Source: Bacillus aerolatus (lineage in GTDB: Bacteria > Bacillota > Bacilli > Bacillales > Domibacillaceae). Taken from it: a stretch of 54,948 nucleotides of DNA. The notes under the pieces are model-generated. The model saw only the letters and a list, made by a program, of their open reading frames with translations, had not been told where the DNA came from and ran no database searches. The stretch lies in NCBI RefSeq assembly GCF_009183655.1, contig NZ_WEIO01000014.1, positions 1 to 54,948 of the forward strand, in the 5' to 3' direction. Positions 34,707 through 43,065 of this stretch are shown here, in pieces (positions within the stretch are counted from its first letter, which is position 1; each line of letters opens with the position of its first letter). Made by a program: the position numbers and the translations under genes.

Positions 34707-35561
34707 ATGATGAAGCGTATGTGGTTAACAGCATTTTTAACAATGATATCTATTTTCGTGATCGCTGGCTGTTCAAATAGCGAAAGTTCAAAAACAGAAG
34801 ATGGGAAACAAATTATTAAAGTGGCATTAAGTGATGAAGTCAATCCGCCATTTTTATATACCGATGACAAAAATAATCCGATCGGTTACGATATGGACTA
34901 TTTAGCAGAGGTTGAAAAGAGATTGCCGGAATATAAATTTGAATACACGTTTGGTGAAGAAGAAGGGAATTTAGTCGGCGTTGATACGGGGAAGTTTGAT
35001 TTTGCGATTAACTGGTTTTTCAAAAATCCAGACAGAGAGAAAAAGTTTCTTTATCCAGAACATGAATATGGTTACTCTCTCACGACACTCATTACTAAAC
35101 CAAATCGAAACGATATTAAAACATTAGATGACATGGTTGGTAAAAAATTCACTCCAATGTCTCCTGGCGGCGGTCTGCGTTCGATTTTAAATGGATACAA
35201 CGCCAAAAATCCAGATAAACCTTTAACAATTGAAAGCATGGATCATCCTTCCAATGCAGAAAACTTAAAATTAGTAGCTAATGGGAAAGCAGATGCGATG
35301 TTTATCAACAAATCTACATTTGATGCCGTTCAAAAAGAACTTAATTTAGATTTAAAAGCAGCCGCCGTTGTTTCAAAAGAGCCGCTTTATGTTGTTTATA
35401 ATAAAGAACATACTGAACTGGCCAAGAAAATGGATAGGGTAACTGCTGAATTGATAGAAGACGGGACGCTTTCTAAACTTGCGGAAAAATGGTTTGATGT
35501 AGATTTCTTCAAGGGTCTCGACTACATTAACGAAAAAGGATTTGAATATAAAAATAAATGA
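34707..35561 (+). CDS. Amino acid ABC importer, substrate-binding lipoprotein
   Basis: A 284-aa lipoprotein. Signal peptide with lipobox VIAGC (lipidated Cys about residue 22) and the type 3 periplasmic-binding fold (VALSDEVNPPFLYTDDKNNPIGYDMDYLAEVEKRLP, then DFAINWFFKNPDREKKFLYP). The Arg that usually binds the substrate carboxylate (T-x-R) is not in the standard place: INWFFKNPDREK replaces the more usual 'ag(m/l)tiTpeR'. Cystine, S-methylcysteine or related compounds are likely ligands. Confidence 0.88.
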   Translation: MMKRMWLTAFLTMISIFVIAGCSNSESSKTEDGKQIIKVALSDEVNPPFLYTDDKNNPIGYDMDYLAEVEKRLPEYKFEYTFGEEEGNLVGVDTGKFDFAINWFFKNPDREKKFLYPEHEYGYSLTTLITKPNRNDIKTLDDMVGKKFTPMSPGGGLRSILNGYNAKNPDKPLTIESMDHPSNAENLKLVANGKADAMFINKSTFDAVQKELNLDLKAAAVVSKEPLYVVYNKEHTELAKKMDRVTAELIEDGTLSKLAEKWFDVDFFKGLDYINEKGFEYKNK

Positions 35562-35653
35562 TTGATGGATTGAATGAAAAGCGGTCAATCCGGTAGATTT
35601 TAACTTTGGATCATAATTTATTCATTTATTGATCTGTTTAGGTGGAGAGAAAG

Positions 35654-36352
35654 ATGAGTACAAGCTTGCAAGATTGGATAGATTTATTTGTAAAAGTGTT
35701 AGATAAGCTTCCTTTAACATTGTTTATGATGGTTGTTTCATTGTTCTTCGCTTTAATTTTAGGTTTAATTATTGCAATTATTAGAATTCAGAAACAACCT
35801 GTATTATACGGGATAGCAACATTTTATTTATCGTTTACACGATGTACGCCACTTTTAGTCCAGCTGTTTCTTGTCTATTTCGGGCTTCCTCAATTGTTAT
35901 TAGCATTTAATATCGATATTAATAGTTGGGACAGGCTTATTTTTGTAATTATTACCTTCTCACTTCATACAGCTGCCTACTTATCAGAAGTGATTCGTTC
36001 AGCTTACTTAGCTGTTGGCCAAGAACAAATGGAAGCAGCATACAGCGTCGGGATGAGTTACCCGCAAGCTTTAAAGAGAATTATATTGCCGCAAGCGTTT
36101 GTTATCGCCTTGCCTAACCTAGGCAACAACATTATTGAATTGCTGAAGGATACATCGCTTGCTTTTACGATCGGCATTATTGATATTATGGGACAGGTTC
36201 GAATTATTTTAGGCAACAATTATGGAATCGGCATGTTTGAAATTTATGTCGTCATTTCTCTTGTGTATTGGGGCATTTGTATCCTTATTGAGAGTATCAT
36301 CGGATATGCCGAAAAAGTGTTCAAAAAAGGGCATGTTGGTCTATCAAAGTAA
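35654..36352 (+). CDS. Amino acid ABC importer, permease 1
   Basis: About 232 aa with five membrane segments (His/Glu/Gln/Arg-type permease family). It carries the EAA motif EAAYSVGMSYPQALKRIILPQAF (about 135-155). The GTG at 35642 lies inside the ribosome site, so ATG 35654 after aggtggag is preferred. It forms a heterodimer with the next gene product. Confidence 0.9.
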   Translation: MSTSLQDWIDLFVKVLDKLPLTLFMMVVSLFFALILGLIIAIIRIQKQPVLYGIATFYLSFTRCTPLLVQLFLVYFGLPQLLLAFNIDINSWDRLIFVIITFSLHTAAYLSEVIRSAYLAVGQEQMEAAYSVGMSYPQALKRIILPQAFVIALPNLGNNIIELLKDTSLAFTIGIIDIMGQVRIILGNNYGIGMFEIYVVISLVYWGICILIESIIGYAEKVFKKGHVGLSK

Positions 36353-36379
36353 TAATTTTGCTAAGGAAAGTGATGATTC

Positions 36380-37105
36380 ATGGCTATTATCGATTTTAAA
36401 TTTGCTTTAGAGCAAGTGCCCGAAGTATTAAAAGGAGTACCGTGGACATTAACAATAGCCATTGTTGCGATGATATTTGGCGTCCTATTCGGTTTACTGA
36501 TTGCTCTTTGCAGAATATATAAAATTCCCGTATTAAATCAGCTGTCGATTTTATATATTTCATTTATTCGGGGAACACCGTTAATCGTTCAGCTGTACGT
36601 CTTTTTCTACGGTGTTCCTGTATTACTAGGTTATCTTAATCCTCGTCTTGGGTTGAGTATAGAAGCAGATAACATTTCACCGCTCATTTATGCGCTGGTT
36701 GCTTATACGATTAATACGGCTGCTTATCAGGCAGAAATTTTCCGTTCCTCAATTAATGCGACAAGCGCCGGGCAGATGGAAGCGGCTTACTCAGTCGGGA
36801 TGACAACCGCACAAGGATTATATAGAATCATTCTGCCCCAAGCGATTGTTATCGCCTTGCCGAATTTAGGAAATCTGTTTATCAACTTAATTAAAGCGAC
36901 ATCTTTAGCCTTTGCGGTAAAAGTAGTAGAAATTTTAGCAATTTCTAAAATTATTGCCAACGATGGGTACCGCTTCTTAGAAATGTATTTAGTCGCATCT
37001 ATTATCTATTGGGTTATTTGCTTAGTATGTGAAATCATCTTTTCAAAACTTGAGAAGAAAATGGGACGTTTTGAAGCAAGAATGGACCTTAAAGCACCTG
37101 CTTGA
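36380..37105 (+). CDS. Amino acid ABC importer, permease 2
   Basis: A 241-aa permease with the same family pattern (FIRGTPLIVQLYVFFYGVP; EAA motif EAAYSVGMTTAQGLYRIILPQAI). It follows permease 1 by 27 bp with an aaggaaagtg site. Two permease genes plus separate ATPase and binding protein match TcyKLMN or TcyABC-like cystine/sulfur importers. Confidence 0.9.
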   Translation: MAIIDFKFALEQVPEVLKGVPWTLTIAIVAMIFGVLFGLLIALCRIYKIPVLNQLSILYISFIRGTPLIVQLYVFFYGVPVLLGYLNPRLGLSIEADNISPLIYALVAYTINTAAYQAEIFRSSINATSAGQMEAAYSVGMTTAQGLYRIILPQAIVIALPNLGNLFINLIKATSLAFAVKVVEILAISKIIANDGYRFLEMYLVASIIYWVICLVCEIIFSKLEKKMGRFEARMDLKAPA

Positions 37106-37303
37106 TAAATTGAGTTTAATTTAACTGCATTAAATAATGGTAAGTCGTGATAGTACAAAAATAAAATAACTAACTTTAAGACATATTTTTTATTTAAACA
37201 ATTAGAAGAGTACATCAAATTGCATTAAACACTAATCCCCTTCACATGCATAATATATCTGAGTATTAAATTTATGCATTAAGAGGAAAGGCAGGCAATA
37301 TAG

Positions 37304-37818
37304 ATGTCTAATTCAGGTTATATTCCAGATAATAAGAATCTTAAAAAAAGTTCTGGAACTCCAAATCTTCACTTTAATATTAAGAACAATATTCTTTTTG
37401 AAAAAAATAAGGGGAACATTGCATACGAAGTTACATCTACACAAGTGCCAGCTATGGTAGGTGGTGCAGTAGTTGATTTACATCTCACAAAAGGGCATAT
37501 TAGGGAACCACATTGGCATCCTAATGCTTGGGAGCTAGATATTATTATATCAGGAGAAGCGATTGTTGCTATTCTCAACCCTGATACTGCTCAACTCCAG
37601 ACTTATCATTTGAAGGAAGCAGGCGATATTGTGTTTATTCCAATGGGGTGGTGGCACTGGATTACAGCAAAATCTGAAAAGGTGCATATGCATCTTTTTT
37701 TCAACAATGATCAACCCGAAAATGCAAAGGATCAAATGTATTGCGTTTAACACCACCAGAAGTTTTCCAAGAGGCATATAATGTAGATGCTGAAGAGTTA
37801 GCTGCGCATAAATGCTAA
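37304..37818 (+). pseudogene. Single-cupin protein (oxalate decarboxylase-like half), frameshifted near its end
   Basis: The first frame gives 148 aa with a cupin core (EPHWHPNAWELDIIISGEAI, GDIVFIPMGWWHWITA) and stops at TAA 37748. The other frame continues without a break as LRLTPPEVFQEAYNVDAEEL to a TAA at 37816-37818, which reads like the normal C-terminus of this cupin group. A one-base loss near 37725-37740 explains both. The core metal-binding His/Glu residues remain, so the shortened protein may still fold. It could also be a sequencing error. Confidence 0.7.
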
Positions 37819-37898
37819 TGACCTGTGCATAATGCCTTTATTTATTTAAAGGGGGACCGTCCCAAAAAGCTTTTTAGTACCGACTTTTGAGGCAGCCT

Positions 37899-37940
37899 CA
37901 TCAAAAAGTCCCAAGGTTGATTTCTAGGGACTTTTTGATG
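37899..37940 (+). terminator. Inverted repeat, probable terminator
   Basis: The arms catcaaaaagtccc / gggactttttgatg lie about 80 bp past the cupin gene. An imperfect hairpin of the repeat family seen at 3464 precedes it (37855-37898). Confidence 0.7.
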
Positions 37941-37994
37941 TGCGTTCAGCACGGATGCAGTCTATAGGGGAGAGTCCCGAACTGTGAAGGCAGA

Positions 37995-38126
37995 TTAATT
38001 CCAAACTTCCTCCAGTGCATCTCTAAACAGCTGATCCAGCTGCCCGGTCGGATCGGGGATTTTGACGTTTAAACTTTTGGCGTAGGCTTCAAGACGAAGT
38101 ACTTCTTCAATAAAAAATGGATTCAA
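37995..38126 (-). pseudogene. C-terminal fragment of an unidentified protein
   Basis: The minus strand has an open stretch that reads FIEEVLRLEAYAKSLNVKIP and ends DQLFRDALEEVWN then TAA. Composition and helix pattern look genuinely coding, but there is no start codon or ribosome site and the upstream stop is close. It is probably the last 40 residues of a deleted gene. A hairpin with arms atggattcaatta/taattgaatccat follows at 38118-38158. Confidence 0.4.
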
Positions 38127-38281
38127 TTAATGTCTATCCTACACTAATTGAATCCATTTCATAAATGAAACAACTTTAGTTAACATTGACTTGCAAAGTT
38201 TTCAAAAAGAACACGGGTTTTTCCCATACGTACTTTGTTTTACTAACAATGAAGAGAAATAAGGTATAGATATAACCATAC

Positions 38282-39196
38282 TTATTTTATTCGGACAGTT
38301 TTCTTTACCTTTGCAGGTAGAAAGATGTTTGATACTGTAAAAATAATTAGGGCTGTCCAGATAAAAATGAAAGAAACTAACTGGGTATTGTTGAATGTTT
38401 CGTTAAAGACTAATACAGCAATTACCAGCATGATTGTCGGTGCTATATATTGGAGGAAGCCAAGCATTGTATAAGGAATCCTCTTTGTGGAAACGGCGAA
38501 AAGAAGCAGGGGAATTGCTGTTGCCACCCCGGTACCGATTAATACTAGATTTATATTTAAGTTGTAGGACATAAGATCATGTGCTGCAAAGAATAATAGA
38601 TAAATTAGCGCAAGAGGTGTAATTAACATCGTTTCAAGTGTCAAGCCAGTCCAAGTATTTACATGAATAACTTTTTTTATAAGGCCATATAAACTGAAAG
38701 TTACCGCCATACTAATAGCGGCCCAAGGGACAGCTCCGTGACTCCAGGCAAGTATGATGACACCAGTCGTTGCTGTTACGACTGCTAAAACTTCGCCATT
38801 GTTCAGTTTTTCTTTCAAGAAGAGCGTAGCAAATAAAACGTTTACCATTGGGTTAATATAATAACCAAGACTTGCTGCTAATACATTATTACTGTTTACT
38901 GCAAAGATAAAAATAAACCAGTTTATTGTTATTAAAATGGTTGCCATTGTAACAGCAATCGTTGTTTTGGGCTTATGTAGTACCTCGCGGATTTCACTTA
39001 TAACTTCTTTCCTTTTGCCGAAACTGATAATGAGAATAATCATAAACACAAATGACCAAATAATTCGATAGGCCAGTATTTCTATATCAGGAACATCACC
39101 GGCTAATTTCCAATATAAAGGCAGACACCCCCATATAAGATAGGCGCCCATCCCAGCCAAGACCCCAAATTTTTTCTCGCTCGGCTTATTTTGCAT
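38282..39196 (-). CDS. rarD: EamA-family transporter RarD
   Basis: A 304-aa transporter with ten membrane segments in two EamA repeats. The N-terminus GVLAGMGAYLIWGCLPLYWKLAGDVPDIEILAYRIIWSFVF is characteristic of RarD. The substrate is unsettled; the name comes from a chloramphenicol-related phenotype in other bacteria. Ribosome site aaaggtgag. Confidence 0.9.
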   Translation of the reverse strand: MQNKPSEKKFGVLAGMGAYLIWGCLPLYWKLAGDVPDIEILAYRIIWSFVFMIILIISFGKRKEVISEIREVLHKPKTTIAVTMATILITINWFIFIFAVNSNNVLAASLGYYINPMVNVLFATLFLKEKLNNGEVLAVVTATTGVIILAWSHGAVPWAAISMAVTFSLYGLIKKVIHVNTWTGLTLETMLITPLALIYLLFFAAHDLMSYNLNINLVLIGTGVATAIPLLLFAVSTKRIPYTMLGFLQYIAPTIMLVIAVLVFNETFNNTQLVSFIFIWTALIIFTVSNIFLPAKVKKTVRIK

Positions 39197-39370
39197 CTAC
39201 TCACCTTTTTTCTAGAAGATCGTAAAAGAATGAAATATTATCCTAAAAATCTTCTTCAATTTAGATATCTATTATAAGACACAATCAAAATAAAAAAAAT
39301 ATAAGATTCATTCAAGTTTTCATTTTTATATGGAACAATCATTCCGATGCCGAAAATTGATAAAACGAAA

Positions 39371-39400
39371 CGCCTCTCATTTTGAAGGAATGAGAGGCGG
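39371..39400 (-). terminator. Terminator of the YusW-like gene
   Basis: The arms cgcctctcat / atgagaggcg lie 15 bp beyond the stop of the minus-strand gene. Confidence 0.7.
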
Positions 39401-39414
39401 ATTTTATAAAACGA

Positions 39415-39990
39415 TTATTTTTTGTCTTCAAGTTCTATCTTTGTTCCATCTTTAAATGTTAAGTCTAATTCGAATTCTGCATAGTCTGGTGAAAGGCCAA
39501 ATACGTTTAACACTTCCTTAATAGCGTCATTTTTACTTGTCTGTTGATTAATTGTCAGCTGCTTCACCTTTGGATAAATGTCATTAAATGCATCTACTCC
39601 TCTTTTATTTACTCCGTTTAGTGAGTCTTCTATTTCTGCTGTAACGGATTGATCATGTTTATGCTGCTCTAATTCCACTTCATATTCTTTTTGCTCATTA
39701 TATTCGACTTTCAATTCGAAATCGGTATAATTAAGTTCATTTATTTTTTTGCGCATGTTTTCCTGACTACTCGCATCAATGTTTTGATTCGAATCATTTA
39801 CATTGCTTTCACTACTATTAACAGATTTATTTTCTGCCTCTTGGTTTTGTTCTGGAATTTCAACCGGTTTGTTTTCTATCTCCTGATTTTGTGCTTGACT
39901 TTCCACTGCTTGGTCCTCTTCAGCATTTCCGCAGCCCGCAACAGTTAAAGAGATTGCTGTCAAAGCGGCAAGGGTATACATTTTCTTCAT
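39415..39990 (-). CDS. YusW-domain lipoprotein
   Basis: About 191 aa. Signal peptide with lipobox LTVAGC (Cys about residue 20), then an acidic Gln/Asn/Glu-rich linker with an imperfect repeat (VEIPEQNQEAENKSV and similar), then a YusW-type globular domain (YTDFELKVEYNEQKEYEVELEQHK ... FGLSPDYAEFELDLTFKDGTKIELE). The frame opens five codons earlier; ggagg before ATG 39990 decides. It is surface anchored; the function of the family is unknown. Confidence 0.8.
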   Translation of the reverse strand: MKKMYTLAALTAISLTVAGCGNAEEDQAVESQAQNQEIENKPVEIPEQNQEAENKSVNSSESNVNDSNQNIDASSQENMRKKINELNYTDFELKVEYNEQKEYEVELEQHKHDQSVTAEIEDSLNGVNKRGVDAFNDIYPKVKQLTINQQTSKNDAIKEVLNVFGLSPDYAEFELDLTFKDGTKIELEDKK

Positions 39991-40194
39991 CGTCCATACC
40001 TCCATTGATTTTATCTAAATTAAATATTCCTCTTTCTAGTTGATTTAAACAACTTTATTGCTTATTAACGAAATTACTTAAAACTAGCAAAGGGTGCATG
40101 TGAAATATTTTGATTTTAGGAGGTATTTTGTGAAGGTGTAACTTTTCAAGGTGCATAATATATGGCACTGCGCTGTTGTATTTGTTAAGAAAGG

Positions 40195-40236
40195 GAGCTG
40201 CCCAAAAACCGGTGAGTAACAGACTTTTGGGCAGCC
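40195..40236. repeat. Hairpin of the composite repeat family, without array
   Basis: gagctgcccaaaa / ttttgggcagccc, followed by 'gcggcgct', which recalls the 'gcggtgct' after the hairpins at 3464 and 40877. No 21-bp array follows, since the spore protein gene begins here. It may terminate that gene on the minus strand. Confidence 0.6.
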
Positions 40237-40274
40237 CCGCGGCGCTAATATTTAGTGTAGAAATACTTGTGGAA

Positions 40275-40454
40275 TTAATGTTCTTTTAAGTTAGATAAAG
40301 GAACATCTTGTTCATTCTGTGGTTCATCAAGGGGGTAAATTCTAGCTGTTTCATTACTCTCATCCACATTTTGAATATAGATTGGCGCTTCATTGTAAGT
40401 GACATCCGCCATAACTGGTGAAGCGGCGATCTCTTGGGCTCGTTGTTTGTTCAT
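40275..40454 (-). CDS. sspH: Small acid-soluble spore protein, SspH type
   Basis: A 59-aa protein starting MNKQRAQEIAASPVMADVTY and containing YIQNVDESNETARIY, the hallmark of SspH-type minor SASPs (B. subtilis SspH is also 59 aa). It is made in the forespore and stored in the spore core. Strong ribosome site aaaggaggt. It shows that the organism forms endospores. Confidence 0.93.
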   Translation of the reverse strand: MNKQRAQEIAASPVMADVTYNEAPIYIQNVDESNETARIYPLDEPQNEQDVPLSNLKEH

Positions 40455-40686
40455 AATAATGACCTCCTTTTGATTTGTAACAGTAATAATGTTTACTTAA
40501 AAGCTTTATCCTATAATGCAACTTTTAGCTTTTTTTATTCATCGATTGAGAGGAATAGGAAAGCAATATTACTCTTTGCCCGATGTAAGTATTTCCTTGT
40601 CAAAAAATACTTGATTGTTTCAAAAAGAAAAGACATATCCTATAGATGCTCAGAGGAGCAATCCATTAAAAGTAGGTGAACTTAAA

Positions 40687-40869
40687 TTGAAAAATAACAT
40701 TCAAGTATTGCCTATCATTGCTTCAATAGGGATTGGGGCTGCTGCTTACAGTATGATGACAGGGAAAGGCGGGCAACTTCAAAATATGATCCCTCAGTTA
40801 TCCAATATTAGTAATCAGGGAATGACTAGCCAAAATACCCAATCAACAACAGGCACAACTATACAGTAA
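40687..40869 (+). CDS. Small membrane-associated protein (60 aa), DUF3918-like
   Basis: It begins at TTG with the weak site aggtga and reads KNNIQVLPIIASIGIGAAAYSMMTG, a single glycine/alanine-rich hydrophobic segment, followed by a Gln/Ser/Thr-rich tail. The pattern resembles the small DUF3918 proteins of Bacillus, from memory. The function is unknown. It is divergent from sspH across a ~230-bp gap. Confidence 0.5.
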   Translation: MKNNIQVLPIIASIGIGAAAYSMMTGKGGQLQNMIPQLSNISNQGMTSQNTQSTTGTTIQ

Positions 40870-40876
40870 ACATAAG

Positions 40877-41131
40877 AAGGGGCTGTCCGAAAAGTCTGTT
40901 ATTTACCGACTTTTGGGCAGCCTCTTTCTTAAATAGAGCGACGCGGTGCTACATTGTGCATTTTTTATTGGAATTTATGCACGGCGATTATGGTTTTCTG
41001 CACAGGAACCGCCGAATTATGCACCGACCGCCGGGCATTGTGCGCGAGTTCCACGGGTTTCTGCACGCCCCCATCCGAATTATGCACGAAAACCTTCGAA
41101 ATGTGCACGTCATCCGCTAATAAAATAAAAA
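40877..41131 (+). repeat. Composite intergenic repeat: hairpin plus eight-unit 21-bp array (copy 2)
   Basis: The hairpin (40877-40926; arms ggggctgtcc / gggcagcctc and aaaagtc/gactttt) is followed by 'tttcttaaata' and 'gcggtgct'. TGCAC-type cores then start at 40957, 40978, 40999, 41020, 41041, 41062, 41083 and 41104, exactly 21 bp apart each time. The 16 bp between cores vary, with a C/G-rich centre and an ATT or TTT before each core. It ends 'taataaaataaaa'. Overlapping reading frames exist only because 21 is a multiple of three. Confidence 0.85.
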
Positions 41132-41284
41132 GGACTTTTATTCATGCGCAAGTATTGGAATAATACATACTTTTCAAATTGTTTTGCAGTTAACCCCGGT
41201 AACCCCGCTAGCGATGTGTCAAGTATAGTTCTCTCGTGAATGGCAATCCTGATATTATCAAAAATAGCGAATGGAGGATTTATT

Positions 41285-42862
41285 TTGACTCACAACGATC
41301 ATACGGGCAAAAAATTGCCGCAAGTTCCTGAGCCATATTGGAGAGACTTTATTGATTTGCCGGAATTTCCTCGTTTAGAGAAAGACATTCAAGTAGATGT
41401 TGTTATTGTTGGAGGTGGCATGACTGGAATCACTTCTGCTTACCTTTTAGTAAATGAAGGCTTGAAGGTCGCCATTTTAGAGGCGGGAAAATTGTTGAAC
41501 GGCACAACAGGACATACGACTGCAAAAGTTACTGCCCAGCATGATGTAATATACGATGAATTCATTCAGAATTTCGGAAGAAGCAAGGCAAGATTATATT
41601 ACGAAGCAAATACGGACGCTCTTAGCTTTATTAAAAAAACCGTGGACGAACATCAAATCAATTGTGACTTTAGCGAGCAAGACGCTTATATATATGCCAC
41701 CACTGATCAATACGCAAGCAAACTTAAAAAAGAAGCTGATGCTTACGAAAAGCTCGGTATTAACGGCGGACTCGTTAATAGCATTCCTTTCGATATAGAC
41801 ATACAAAACGCACTCGTCATGAAAAATCAGGCACAGTTTCATCCAATTAAATACTTAACTCACTTAATCAAAATTATTACGGAAAAAGGGGGGCTTATCT
41901 TTGAGAACACGACAGGGGTAAATATTGAAACGGGAGAGCAGCCAACGGTTCTTACTCGCGAGGGTCCACGTGCTGCCGGCAATTATGTTCTTTCCTGCTC
42001 ACACTTTCCGTTTTATGAAGGATTAGGTTTTTATTCTACAAGGCTGTACGCAGATCGTTCATACATCGTAGCCGCTAAAACAAAAAAACCTTTTCCGGGC
42101 GGAATGTATATTAGTGCTGATCAGCCAACACGTTCTCTCCGTTCTACAACAATTAACGGTGAGGAAATGGTACTTATTGCAGGTGAAGGTCATAAGACAG
42201 GTCAAGGAAAAGACACGATGGAACATTACAAAGCTTTAGAGACTTTTGGTGAACAAGTTTTTGGACTTGACAACATTATGTACCGCTGGTCAGCTCAAGA
42301 CCTAGTCACACTGGATAAAATCCCTTATGTTGGAGAAATAACATCCGGCCAACCGAATATCTTGATCGCTACTGGTTACAGGAAATGGGGGATGACTAAC
42401 AGTACTGCTGCGGCTCTGCTATTTCGGGATATGATTTTGGGAAAAAAGAACGCCTATCAAAGTTTATATACACCGTCTCGATTCTACGCGGATCCAAGTC
42501 TGAAAAACTTCTTAGTTGAGAACGCTGATGTTGTCGGCCATTTAATTAAAGGAAAACTAGAAATGCCTGATAAAAGTGCCGAGGAATTATCTATTGGGGA
42601 AGGTGCAGTTATTAACGTCAAAGGGCATAGAAAAGGTGCCTATAAAGATGAAGAAGGAAAACTGCATATTGTAGATACAACGTGCACTCACGTAGGATGT
42701 GAAGTTGAGTGGAACAGTGGCGACCGATCCTGGGATTGCCCGTGCCACGGCTCCAGATTTTCCTATACCGGAGAAGTGATTGAAGGCCCGGCAGAAAAAC
42801 CTTTACAGCAGTACGATTATAATATACTGGACAATCTTACTTCAGAGGATTCCGGTTATTAA
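41285..42862 (+). CDS. YhfW-like FAD oxidoreductase with C-terminal Rieske [2Fe-2S] domain
   Basis: About 525 aa. N-terminal DAO-type FAD domain (VVIVGGGMTGITSAYLLVNEGLKVAILEAG) and a C-terminal Rieske domain with CTHVGC (first Cys/His pair) and CPCHGSRFSYTGEVIEGPAEKPL (second pair). This fusion matches B. subtilis YhfW. The substrate is unknown. The frame opens at ATG 41240, but ggagg at 41271-41275 points to TTG 41285. The hairpin at 42873 is its terminator. Confidence 0.87.
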   Translation: MTHNDHTGKKLPQVPEPYWRDFIDLPEFPRLEKDIQVDVVIVGGGMTGITSAYLLVNEGLKVAILEAGKLLNGTTGHTTAKVTAQHDVIYDEFIQNFGRSKARLYYEANTDALSFIKKTVDEHQINCDFSEQDAYIYATTDQYASKLKKEADAYEKLGINGGLVNSIPFDIDIQNALVMKNQAQFHPIKYLTHLIKIITEKGGLIFENTTGVNIETGEQPTVLTREGPRAAGNYVLSCSHFPFYEGLGFYSTRLYADRSYIVAAKTKKPFPGGMYISADQPTRSLRSTTINGEEMVLIAGEGHKTGQGKDTMEHYKALETFGEQVFGLDNIMYRWSAQDLVTLDKIPYVGEITSGQPNILIATGYRKWGMTNSTAAALLFRDMILGKKNAYQSLYTPSRFYADPSLKNFLVENADVVGHLIKGKLEMPDKSAEELSIGEGAVINVKGHRKGAYKDEEGKLHIVDTTCTHVGCEVEWNSGDRSWDCPCHGSRFSYTGEVIEGPAEKPLQQYDYNILDNLTSEDSGY

Positions 42863-42872
42863 CGGTTGATCT

Positions 42873-43048
42873 AAGAGACCGTTCCAAAAGCCTGACTTTT
42901 GGAACAGTCTTCCTTTGTCTTGAGAAATGCAGGAAAGCTTTGTTCACGAATCCATCGTGTTGTTCATCACTTTGATAGCTTTGTTCCCCATTTCCGTCTA
43001 CTGAAAAAGAGGATATTCCCAAAGTAAGACTTTTGGAATATCCTCTTT
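42873..43048. repeat. Composite repeat (variant): hairpin, TTGTTC array, hairpin
   Basis: The hairpin 42873-42912 (agaccgttccaaaag / cttttggaacagtct) is followed by TTGTTC cores at 42940, 42960 and 42981 (spacing 20 and 21), as in 'ctttgttcacgaatccat'. A second hairpin is at 43006-43048 (aaagaggatattcc / ggaatatcctcttt). The array shares 'gaaatgcaggaaagctttgt' and 'gtctactgaaaaa' with 53995-54085. The hairpins act as terminators for the two convergent flanking genes. Confidence 0.75.
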
Positions 43049-43065
43049 AGTGGAATAAAACTTTG

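Noticed and set aside
40950-41110. CRISPR array.
   Set aside because: Repeated cores are only 5-6 bp with variable surroundings, the period is 21 bp, and no cas genes are present.
40946-41163. Two open frames with repeated Cys-Thr residues over the repeat array.
   Set aside because: The frames stay open because the array period (21 bp) is a multiple of three; they lack ribosome sites and resemble no protein.
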